DNA of 5,799 nt from Bacillota bacterium. GTDB lineage: Bacteria > Bacillota_A > Clostridia > Clostridiales > Clostridiaceae. Positions 1 through 5,051 of the stretch are shown in pieces. The notes under the pieces were generated by a model. That model was not told where the DNA came from. It saw nothing but the letters and a program-made list of their open reading frames with translations, and searched no databases. Location: positions 1 to 5,799 of the forward strand of contig JAJXYA010000084.1 of the NCBI GenBank assembly GCA_021780795.1, in the 5' to 3' direction. The translations under genes and the position numbers were made by a program. Position 1 is the stretch's first letter. Each line of letters opens with the position of its first letter.

Positions 1-321
1 TAAAAAGTTATCTACCCATGGTTCAAAACTTGCACCACTGTAAAAAAATAAATCATATTTTGCTACATTGGTTTCACTATCGCTTGATGGTGTGAATTTT
101 TGAAGTTTATCTTCATCACTAAACATATATTCTATACTGTTATTTTCGCCAGCTATTTCGTTTACCATATAGTACAAATCTTTATTTGTAACCATTATAT
201 CTAAATTGTTTTGAACAATTTCCTGCTTTTGTGTATTTGTGCTATTATTAACTGCCGTTTTCATACAACCAGTTTGAAATATAATTAAAATAATCAGCGG
301 TACAAAAAGCAACTTTTTCAA
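1..321 (-). CDS. Metal ABC transporter substrate-binding lipoprotein (ZnuA/TroA-like), N-terminal part
   Basis: Seen: an open frame of 107 codons from a TTG start at 321-319 runs off the left edge, so the C-terminal part is missing. Residues 1-19 form a lipoprotein signal peptide: MKK, then a hydrophobic run, then QTGC with Cys19 as the lipidation site (Gln at -3 is unusual; Gly at -1 is normal). After a Gln/Asn/Thr-rich linker, residues 41-64 read like the first beta-strand/helix of the cluster A-I (ZnuA/TroA) substrate-binding fold. Residues 90-107 (DLFFYSGASFEPWVDNFL) closely match the family's 'DLFIYNGAGFEPWVDK' segment. Known: such lipoproteins capture Zn2+ or Mn2+ outside the membrane and deliver it to an ABC permease. 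Odd: where the family has a metal-ligand His in 'PHDFEPS' this protein reads LQKFTPS (residues 73-79), with Gln in place of His. Substrate is therefore uncertain. The TTG start is chosen because it has a good ribosome binding site and precedes the signal peptide; the next Met (residue 20) follows the lipid-attachment Cys. Permease and ATPase genes, if present, would lie outside the window. Confidence 0.78.
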   Translation of the reverse strand, partial: MKKLLFVPLIILIIFQTGCMKTAVNNSTNTQKQEIVQNNLDIMVTNKDLYYMVNEIAGENNSIEYMFSDEDKLQKFTPSSDSETNVAKYDLFFYSGASFEPWVDNFL

Positions 322-327
322 AATCTT

Positions 328-334
328 CACCTCT
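328..334 (-). promoter_or_regulatory. Ribosome binding site deciding the TTG start of the lipoprotein gene
   Basis: On the minus strand the sequence AGAGGTG (334 to 328) lies 6 bases before TTG at 321-319. No ATG in this frame is both upstream of the signal peptide and preceded by such a site, so it fixes the start at TTG. Confidence 0.75.
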
Positions 335-365
335 ACTTATAATGCTCCTAAGTTCCCTATATTGT

Positions 366-394
366 AGTATACTATACATTTTTCCATTACGCAA
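366..394 (-). promoter_or_regulatory. Sigma-A-type promoter of the lipoprotein gene
   Basis: On the minus strand, TTGCGT (394-389) and TATACT (371-366) are separated by exactly 17 bases, giving an expected transcript start near 359 and a leader of about 38 bases. A perfect 10-base palindrome, TAGTATACTA (365-374), coincides with the -10 box and could be a repressor site, but it may simply be a consequence of the A+T-rich -10 sequence. Confidence 0.6.
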
Positions 395-456
395 AAAATA
401 TTTTGATATCGTTTGCACATAATTTTAAATATATTAATGTATTTTTTTTAATAATA

Positions 457-465
457 TGATAGAAT
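457..465 (+). promoter_or_regulatory. Possible extended -10 promoter of the HD-GYP gene
   Basis: TGATAGAAT (457-465) fits an extended -10 element (TGn followed by TAGAAT, 5 of 6 to TATAAT). No convincing -35 hexamer is present 16-18 bases upstream, which extended -10 promoters can tolerate. It would start transcription near 472, about 27 bases before the ATG. This is inference from consensus only; the surrounding DNA is so A+T-rich that other -10-like hexamers (TATGAT at 455-460, TATTAT at 465-470) also occur. Confidence 0.4.
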
Positions 466-498
466 ATTATCACAAAGATAACCCCACAGGAGATTATT

Positions 499-1737
499 AT
501 GAAAATTAGTTTAGACAAAACTATTAGAGCTATGGCAATTGCCCTTGACCTAGCAGAAATCAGCACCATAAAAAACACAAGAATTATAGAAAAGATTTCT
601 AACATCAATTTTTCTGATCATAATTATTTGAATCATTCTAAACGTACTACTTATATAGCTTTAAAATTAGGTGCTGAATTAAGTCTGGATGAAGCTTTAA
701 TAAAAGAACTTTATATTACTACCCTTTTACACGATATAGGTGCTGCCAGCTATTTAAAAAGGAGTCATACCTCAAACTCCTATATTAAAGAGCATTGCAT
801 AAAAGGAGCAGATATTATTGAAAATTTCCCCATATTTAATAATATTAGTCCTTTAATACTTTATCATCATGAAAATTATGATGGAAGCGGTCCAATGGGC
901 TTAAGCGAAAACCAAATTCCTATTATAAGTCAAATAATTAGGATAGCTGACTTAGTTGAACTGCTATATGATGAAAATAATTCCTCTCACAGCCAAAGAG
1001 ATAGTATTACATCATGGGTAATTAGCAATACTAACTCCATATTTTCAAAGAGTTTAGTAGATGCTTTTTTAAATATCTCAGAAAAAGAGATTTTCTGGTT
1101 TGATATTGAAAACATAACTTTTATGGACTTTATTTTAGATAATATTTGTCCAGAAATAAATGTAGAACTCGATTTAGAACAATTTGAAAAGATTGCATAC
1201 ATATTAGCTAGCATAATCGATAATAAAAGTACTTTTACAGCAATGCATTCTCTTTGCATTGCAGAACTAGCTTATAAGGTTTCAGTTTATTTAGGTTATT
1301 CAAAAGAAAAGTGTCTCCAAATGAAAATTGCAGGTCTTCTCCATGATATAGGTAAAATTGCAATTCCAAACAGCATTTTAGACAAGGATGGTGCTCTTAC
1401 ACCAAATGAATTTTCTATTATAAAGTCCCACGTATATTATACAAAAATTATTTTGGATAAAATAGAGGATATAAAAGAAATTAGTGAATGGAGCTCAAAC
1501 CACCATGAAAAACTCAATGGTAATGGATATCCTAGAAAATTAGATGAGGATAAACTTTCTGAAGAGGCAAAAATTTTATGTGTTTGTGATATTTATCAAG
1601 CACTAACTGAGGATAGACCTTATAGAAAAGGGCTATCTTCTGACAGCGCTTTTTCTATTTTGGAAGGTATGGTTATTGACGGTTTAGTTTGCAACGAAGC
1701 ACTTTCACAATTGAAAACTGCAATTGAAGAAGTTTAA
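499..1737 (+). CDS. Tandem HD-GYP domain phosphohydrolase (cyclic dinucleotide phosphodiesterase family)
   Basis: A 412-residue, apparently cytoplasmic protein with two HD-GYP-like domains and no visible membrane segment or receiver domain. Domain 1 (about 40-160) keeps the metal-ligand pattern His46, His78-Asp79, His99, His123-His124 and Asp151, but reads HDIGA instead of HDIGK and DGSGP instead of a GYP loop. Domain 2 (about 225-412) is canonical: His250, HDIGK at 282-286, His311, HHEKLNGNGYP at 335-345, Asp364 and the DRPYR motif at 372-376. Known: HD-GYP proteins hydrolyse c-di-GMP, and some hydrolyse 3'3'-cGAMP, using a bi- or trinuclear metal centre. Inference: domain 2 is the active phosphodiesterase, while domain 1 is a degenerate copy that may regulate it or bind ligand. 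The substrate cannot be read from sequence. The ATG has AGGAG (488-492) 6 bases upstream. The gene stands alone: a divergent gene lies upstream and a terminator overlaps its stop codon. Confidence 0.93.
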   Translation: MKISLDKTIRAMAIALDLAEISTIKNTRIIEKISNINFSDHNYLNHSKRTTYIALKLGAELSLDEALIKELYITTLLHDIGAASYLKRSHTSNSYIKEHCIKGADIIENFPIFNNISPLILYHHENYDGSGPMGLSENQIPIISQIIRIADLVELLYDENNSSHSQRDSITSWVISNTNSIFSKSLVDAFLNISEKEIFWFDIENITFMDFILDNICPEINVELDLEQFEKIAYILASIIDNKSTFTAMHSLCIAELAYKVSVYLGYSKEKCLQMKIAGLLHDIGKIAIPNSILDKDGALTPNEFSIIKSHVYYTKIILDKIEDIKEISEWSSNHHEKLNGNGYPRKLDEDKLSEEAKILCVCDIYQALTEDRPYRKGLSSDSAFSILEGMVIDGLVCNEALSQLKTAIEEV

Positions 1738-1764
1738 AGGCATTTTTATGCCTTTTCTTTTTTT
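1736..1764 (+). terminator. Intrinsic terminator of the HD-GYP gene
   Basis: Inverted repeat AAAGGCAT (1736-1743) and ATGCCTTT (1748-1755) with a TTTT loop gives an 8-bp stem, followed by a T-rich run to 1764 interrupted by one C. The stem begins within the TAA stop codon (1735-1737), so gene and terminator abut with no spacer. It should insulate tsaE from the HD-GYP transcript. Confidence 0.85.
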
Positions 1765-1768
1765 GCTT

Positions 1769-1779
1769 TATAGTATAAA
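1769..1779 (+). promoter_or_regulatory. Candidate -10 region for the tsaE-tsaB-rimI cluster
   Basis: Overlapping hexamers TATAGT (1769-1774) and TATAAA (1774-1779) lie between the upstream terminator and the tsaE ribosome binding site (AGAGGGGTG, 1785-1793). No good -35 box is seen at the right spacing. A promoter is expected here because the terminator just upstream should stop the preceding transcript, so the call rests mainly on position. Confidence 0.35.
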
Positions 1780-1800
1780 ATAGCAGAGGGGTGAATTAAA

Positions 1801-2259
1801 ATGGATTTTATAGTTAATAATGAAAATATGACTTTAGAACTCGGAAGAAAATTAGGTTTACTTGCTAATGCTGGCGATATCATATGCATTAATGGCGAAC
1901 TTGGAACTGGCAAAACTCATTTTACAAAGGGTTTCGCAAAAGGTCTTTCTATATGCGATAATATAACAAGTCCAACTTTTAATATCGTCAATGAATATAA
2001 CGGTAGATTAAAACTTAATCATTTTGATGTGTATAGGGTTAACGATCCTGAAGAAATATATGCAATTGGTTTTGATGACTATGTTTTCAGTGATGCTGTA
2101 AGCATTATAGAATGGTCATCATATATAGCTGAACTTATTCCAACTGAACATATTTCCGTATATATAGAAAAGCTCCCCGAAAAAGGTATTGATTTTAGAA
2201 AAATTATCATAAATTACATAGGAGATAGATACAATTACGTAGAGGAGCTGAAATTATGA
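1801..2259 (+). CDS. tsaE: tRNA threonylcarbamoyladenosine biosynthesis ATPase TsaE
   Basis: A 152-residue cytoplasmic P-loop ATPase, the usual length for TsaE (YjeE/YdiB). Visible motifs in order: Walker A GELGTGKT at 32-39 with Lys38 and Thr39, the family-specific TSPTF at 56-60, the Walker-B-like HFDVYR at 74-79 with Asp76, and IIEW at 102-105. Known: in bacteria TsaE works with TsaB and TsaD to transfer the threonylcarbamoyl group from threonylcarbamoyl-AMP (made by TsaC/Sua5) to A37 of ANN-decoding tRNAs; its ATP hydrolysis is thought to reset the complex after each turnover. The ATG is preceded by a strong site, AGAGGGGTG, 7 bases away. The stop overlaps the tsaB start (ATGA at 2256-2259), which suggests translational coupling within an operon. 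Confidence 0.97.
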   Translation: MDFIVNNENMTLELGRKLGLLANAGDIICINGELGTGKTHFTKGFAKGLSICDNITSPTFNIVNEYNGRLKLNHFDVYRVNDPEEIYAIGFDDYVFSDAVSIIEWSSYIAELIPTEHISVYIEKLPEKGIDFRKIIINYIGDRYNYVEELKL

Positions 2260-2966
2260 AAATTTTAAGTTTAGATTCTGCCACAGAAGCAGCAACCTGT
2301 GCAGTTATAGAGGATGATAAACTATTAGGTGAAATTACTTTCAATTATAAAAAACAGCATTCTGTTATTTTAATGACTATAATAGATACTCTTTTAAAAC
2401 AGATTGGCACTAACATAAAAGATATAGATGGTTTTGTAGTTTCAAAAGGTCCCGGCTCTTTTACCGGACTTAGAATAGGAATGGCTACAGTAAAAGGTTT
2501 AAGTGAAGGTACTGGAAAACCATATGTCAGCATTTCATCACTGGATGCTTTAGCAAATAATTTACCTTTTACAGATGGCATATTATGCCCCATTTTAGAT
2601 GCCTTAAGAGGAAATGTTTACTCAGCTATATACACTTATAATGAAAATAAATTAAAAAGACTAACAGACTACATGGTTATTTCTATGGATGAACTTTTAA
2701 CTATGTTAAAGAGTAAAGAAAGTTCTGTTACTTTTATAGGAGATGCTACTTATCTATATAAGGATAAAATTACTAATTCATTAGAATCAACTAATTTTGC
2801 ACCTTCACATTTAAACTTTGTAAGAGCTGCTGCTCTAGGTGAACTTGGATTTAAAGAACTTTTAAATAATAATTTTGACAGTCCACACACAGCTCCATTA
2901 TATATAAGAAAGTCTCAGGCAGAAAGAGAATATGAATTGAGGACGGGAAAAGATATAAATGAATGA
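2256..2966 (+). CDS. tsaB: tRNA threonylcarbamoyladenosine biosynthesis protein TsaB
   Basis: A 236-residue cytoplasmic protein of the ASKHA fold, normal length for TsaB (YeaZ/YdiC). The N-terminal phosphate-loop-like segment is LSLDSATEAATCAV (4-17). His35 lies in KKQHS, the signature GPGSFTGLRIG is at 65-75, DALRGNVYSAIY at 115-126 corresponds to the family's DARRGEVY motif, and PLYIRKSQAE at 214-223 matches the typical C-terminal end. Known: TsaB is a catalytically inactive paralogue of TsaD that forms the TsaB-TsaD dimer core on which TsaE and tRNA assemble. The start is fixed by AGAGGAG (2241-2247) 8 bases upstream and by the 4-base overlap with tsaE. The 3' end overlaps rimI by 8 bases. 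Confidence 0.97.
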   Translation: MKILSLDSATEAATCAVIEDDKLLGEITFNYKKQHSVILMTIIDTLLKQIGTNIKDIDGFVVSKGPGSFTGLRIGMATVKGLSEGTGKPYVSISSLDALANNLPFTDGILCPILDALRGNVYSAIYTYNENKLKRLTDYMVISMDELLTMLKSKESSVTFIGDATYLYKDKITNSLESTNFAPSHLNFVRAAALGELGFKELLNNNFDSPHTAPLYIRKSQAEREYELRTGKDINE

Positions 2967-3405
2967 TATAGAAATATGCCCATTTGAAAAGCAGTATGTT
3001 GATTCTATTTTACTTATTGAAAATGAATGTTTTGCTGATCCTTGGAGCAGAGATTCTATTGAGAAGGAACTAGAAAATAGTTTTGCAAGGTATGTAGTGA
3101 TAAAGAAAAACAATGCGGTTGTAGGTTACGGAGGTATGTGGCTCATTCTTGATGAAGCCCACATTACTAATATAGCTGTTTTGGAGGCCTTCAGAAGAAC
3201 TGGTATAGGAAAGCTCTTAGTAATCGCTCTAATTGAAATCTGTAAAAAGGAAAACATAACCTCTTTAACGTTAGAGGTTAGAAAATCCAATATTGCAGCT
3301 CAAAGGCTTTACACAAAATTTGGATTTATTCCAGAAGGTATACGTAAAGGTTATTATGCAAATAATAATGAAGATGCAATCATTATGTGGAAAAGAGAAG
3401 TTTAA
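2959..3405 (+). CDS. rimI: [Ribosomal protein S18]-alanine N-acetyltransferase RimI
   Basis: A 148-residue single-domain GNAT acetyltransferase, the usual RimI length. An N-terminal DPWSRDSIEKEL segment (28-39) matches RimI's substrate-proximal start. The acetyl-CoA pyrophosphate loop is RRTGIGK at 79-85, followed by LEVRKSNIAAQRLYTKFGF at 105-123 and a C-terminal GYYANNNEDAIIMW (131-144). Glu106 and Tyr118 align with the catalytic pair known in Salmonella RimI (Glu103, Tyr115), with the same 12-residue spacing. Known: RimI acetylates the N-terminal alanine of S18 using acetyl-CoA; in several bacteria the enzyme is less specific, so the exact substrate here is inferred. The ATG overlaps the end of tsaB by 8 bases and has only a weak site (GGGAAAAG, 2945-2952), consistent with translational coupling. 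It is the last gene of the cluster: a terminator follows directly. Confidence 0.93.
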   Translation: MNDIEICPFEKQYVDSILLIENECFADPWSRDSIEKELENSFARYVVIKKNNAVVGYGGMWLILDEAHITNIAVLEAFRRTGIGKLLVIALIEICKKENITSLTLEVRKSNIAAQRLYTKFGFIPEGIRKGYYANNNEDAIIMWKREV

Positions 3406-3468
3406 AAACAAAAAAAATTAGAAGCTATTGAAAAGCAAATGTTTTTCAGTAGCTTCCGATTTTTTTTT
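3403..3468. terminator. Bidirectional intrinsic terminator between convergent rimI and ribU
   Basis: A 14-bp stem pairs 3421-3434 (GAAGCTATTGAAAA) with 3443-3456 (TTTTCAGTAGCTTC), including one G-T pair, around an 8-base loop. On the plus strand it is followed by a run of nine or more T after CGA (3460-3468). On the minus strand it is followed by a run of T (complement of 3405-3418, with one interruption). Both transcripts therefore have hairpin plus U-tract. The plus-strand T-tract overlaps the ribU stop codon (3467-3469). Confidence 0.88.
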
Positions 3469-4051
3469 ACTGTTCTGACGAAAGTTTTTTAGAGTTAAGT
3501 ACTTCTGAATTTATTAAAACTGAAATTCTCTTATAAATAACTAAAGTTACTACAGATATTATTATTCCTTTTATTAAATTAAGTGGTATTACGCCATATA
3601 TCATATATGCATTTATATAACTACTTGGTGCACCTTTAAAATATAAAGGAACGAATACAAAGTAGTTAGCTATTACACCTGCAATCGCCATAAAAATAGT
3701 AGCTGAAACTAAAGCAATTACTGCCATAGTTCTTGTTTTTTTTCTTTTGTATATTATACCTGCACAACCTACAAAAGCACAGCCTACAACAAAGTTTGCA
3801 AGTTCACCAACACCACCTGTTTGAGTACCCTTCGTTAAAATTACAAGTAAGTTTTTAATTGCTTCTATTATTATTCCAGCAAAAGGACCAAATGCAAAGG
3901 CTCCTATTAATGCCGGTATATCGCTTAAATCGATTTTTAAAAAACTGTATGCTGGCAAAACAGGGAATTCAAAATACATAAGTATAAGTGCAATAGCAGA
4001 TAGTAAACCTATTTTTACTGTTAAATTTGTTGACTTTGATACATTTTTCAT
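3467..4051 (-). CDS. ribU: Riboflavin ECF transporter S component RibU
   Basis: A 194-residue integral membrane protein with about six hydrophobic segments (roughly 12-33, 44-71, 86-101, 108-134, 148-159 and 160-180) and a short positively charged N-terminus. Family-typical stretches are FLKIDLSDIPALIGA (37-51), FGPFAGIIIEAIKN (54-67), GELANFVVG (82-90), NYFVFVPLY (129-137) and GVIPLNLIKG (153-162). Known: RibU binds riboflavin (and FMN) in the membrane and docks onto the energy-coupling module EcfA-EcfA'-EcfT for import; those module genes are not in this window and are usually shared between S components. The FMN riboswitch immediately upstream independently supports the vitamin B2 assignment. 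The ATG has GGAGGT (4065-4060) 8 bases upstream. The stop codon overlaps the terminator shared with rimI. Confidence 0.93.
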   Translation of the reverse strand: MKNVSKSTNLTVKIGLLSAIALILMYFEFPVLPAYSFLKIDLSDIPALIGAFAFGPFAGIIIEAIKNLLVILTKGTQTGGVGELANFVVGCAFVGCAGIIYKRKKTRTMAVIALVSATIFMAIAGVIANYFVFVPLYFKGAPSSYINAYMIYGVIPLNLIKGIIISVVTLVIYKRISVLINSEVLNSKKLSSEQ

Positions 4052-4102
4052 GTTTTTCTACCTCCAAAATTTTTTAATGACATATCTTCAAGAGGCGCAC
4101 AT

Positions 4103-4134
4103 AAAAATGCCCTGACTTTTTTTAGTCAGGGCAT
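4103..4134 (-). terminator. Riboswitch expression-platform terminator upstream of ribU
   Basis: On the minus strand ATGCCCTGACT (4134-4124), a six-base A loop, and AGTCAGGGCAT (4117-4107) form a perfect 11-bp hairpin followed by TTTT (4106-4103; five T counting the last stem base). It lies between the FMN aptamer and the ribU ribosome binding site. Its 5' arm contains TGCCCTGA (4133-4126), which is exactly complementary to TCAGGGCA (4280-4273) at the 5' strand of the aptamer, so the arm can join an antiterminator when FMN is absent. Confidence 0.9.
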
Positions 4135-4155
4135 AATGAATACGTTAATTAAAAC

Positions 4156-4287
4156 ATACCTCTTCTTTCATCCAGACTTTACTGTCGGCCTCGGAATTAA
4201 GCAATAAATGCTTTCACCGAATCATACCAAAATTTGGCTCGCGGGCTATACCGCCGGTAGGGACTTTCACCCTGCCCTGAAGATTAT
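4156..4287 (-). ncRNA. FMN riboswitch (RFN element) controlling ribU
   Basis: Read on the minus strand, this contains the conserved RFN blocks in order: TCTTCAGGGCAGGGTGAAAG, then CTACCGGCGGTATAGCCCGC, then GATTCGGTGAAA, then CCGAGGCCGACAGTAAAGTC and TGGATGAAAGAAGA. The closing P1 helix forms between CTTC-containing bases at 4284-4279 and GAAGAG at 4165-4160, with a further A/T extension across a small internal loop. One variable arm carries an extra 5-bp hairpin, AAGCA/TGCTT (4213-4209 and 4203-4199). Known: FMN binding stabilises this aptamer and switches off riboflavin synthesis or transport genes. With the terminator downstream, the expected logic is that high FMN leads to termination and less RibU. 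Confidence 0.97.
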
Positions 4288-4296
4288 CTTTTCTTT

Positions 4297-4325
4297 ATTA
4301 TAGTTAAATTTTTAACGAAAATCAA
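4297..4325 (-). promoter_or_regulatory. Sigma-A-type promoter for the FMN riboswitch-ribU transcript
   Basis: On the minus strand TTGATT (4325-4320) and a perfect TATAAT (4302-4297) are separated by exactly 17 bases. The predicted start near 4290 is only a few bases before the first strand of the aptamer, which is the arrangement expected for a riboswitch transcript. The -35 box begins three bases after the stop codon of the upstream AlkD-like gene. Confidence 0.85.
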
Positions 4326-4328
4326 TAC

Positions 4329-5033
4329 TTAGCTTACATTTTTTTTCATCTTTTTTATGAATTCTTTTTCATTTATATCAAGCTTACGTGATTCTACTAT
4401 TTTTTGAAAAGATTTATTGACTGTCCATTTATCCACACCACTATGCAATAAAAAATCCACAACTTTCACTTTGTCCACAAAATACAGCATGCTTAAAAGC
4501 CATGCCTCTCCCATTTTCACATAGTAATGGGACATTTTTATACCTTTTAATTCTTCTAAAATTTTGTCCAAATAGGCTTCATTGCAAAAGTAGTCCAAAA
4601 ATATGATTAAACCAACCCTTATTTCCCATGGATTTTGTGCTTTTATATATTGTTTTGCTTTTATAAAGAAAGCTTCTTTATTTTTGTTTGCTAACTTTTT
4701 TAAAGCTGTCACAAAGCTATCACATAGAGCCCAATTATTAATCCTTACTATATAATTTTCTATTGCTTCAAATATTTGTGCTTCATTGTCATAGTTTCTT
4801 GAAGCAATCAAATAACCTTCAATTAACTTTTCTTCATGACTTTCACCTTTATGAAGATTATTTAATAATTCTTCCATATCGCTATTTTTTAGTATACTTT
4901 TAACTATCTTTTTTAATATAGGCATCCTTACTCCAAAATTATCATCAACTTCTGGAACAATTTTTTTTGTAAACGCCTTATATTTCTCTTCTCCATTTTC
5001 TTTTAAAAGCTCAATTAGCTGTTGATAGTTCAA
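4329..5033 (-). CDS. AlkD-family DNA alkylation repair protein (HEAT-like DNA glycosylase)
   Basis: A 234-residue soluble, largely helical protein of the length expected for the AlkD/DNA alkylation repair family, built of HEAT-like repeats. Recognisable blocks are FGVRMPILKKIVK (33-45), EEKLIEGYLIA (67-77), INNWALCDSF (98-107), NPWEIRVGLIIFLDYF (134-149), HYYVKMGEAWLLSM (169-182) and WTVNKSFQKIVESRKL (203-218). Trp101, Asp105, Arg139 and Trp178 align by motif with the key residues of Bacillus cereus AlkD (Trp109, Asp113, Arg148, Trp187). Known: AlkD excises positively charged N3- and N7-alkylpurines without flipping the base. The enzyme activity is inferred from conserved residues; family members with unknown substrates exist. 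It starts 18 bases after tex, probably in the same transcript. No terminator is seen between its stop and the ribU promoter, so readthrough into the riboswitch leader is possible. Confidence 0.88.
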   Translation of the reverse strand: MNYQQLIELLKENGEEKYKAFTKKIVPEVDDNFGVRMPILKKIVKSILKNSDMEELLNNLHKGESHEEKLIEGYLIASRNYDNEAQIFEAIENYIVRINNWALCDSFVTALKKLANKNKEAFFIKAKQYIKAQNPWEIRVGLIIFLDYFCNEAYLDKILEELKGIKMSHYYVKMGEAWLLSMLYFVDKVKVVDFLLHSGVDKWTVNKSFQKIVESRKLDINEKEFIKKMKKNVS

Positions 5034-5038
5034 AATAA

Positions 5039-5045
5039 CACCTCT
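5039..5045 (-). promoter_or_regulatory. Ribosome binding site deciding the TTG start of the AlkD-like gene
   Basis: On the minus strand AGAGGTG (5045-5039) lies 5 bases before TTG at 5033-5031. The first in-frame ATG comes much later (Met37, inside the conserved GVRMPILKK block), so the start is TTG. Confidence 0.75.
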
Positions 5046-5051
5046 AATCTA

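Noticed and set aside
387..608. Minus-strand open frame of 73 codons, very hydrophobic, overlapping the start of the HD-GYP gene.
   Set aside because: It spans the promoter region and the opposite strand of a well-supported gene; its hydrophobicity follows from A+T-rich antisense sequence, and no family resemblance is seen.
987..1259. Minus-strand open frame of 90 codons inside the HD-GYP gene.
   Set aside because: Wholly antisense to a conserved coding region and without recognisable motifs.
2345..2593. Minus-strand open frame of 82 codons within tsaB.
   Set aside because: Antisense to conserved TsaB motifs (including GPGSFTGLRIG); no sign of independent coding.
2898..3113. Minus-strand open frame of 71 codons across the tsaB-rimI junction.
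   Set aside because: Antisense to two well-supported genes; Phe/Ser-rich composition typical of a shadow frame.
4081..4091. Sequence TTGAAGATATG (minus strand) downstream of the riboswitch terminator, with 7 bases complementary to the aptamer P1 strand ATCTTCA.
   Set aside because: Short and A+T-rich, located after the terminator; chance pairing is likely and the antiterminator logic is already explained by the 8-base GC-rich match.
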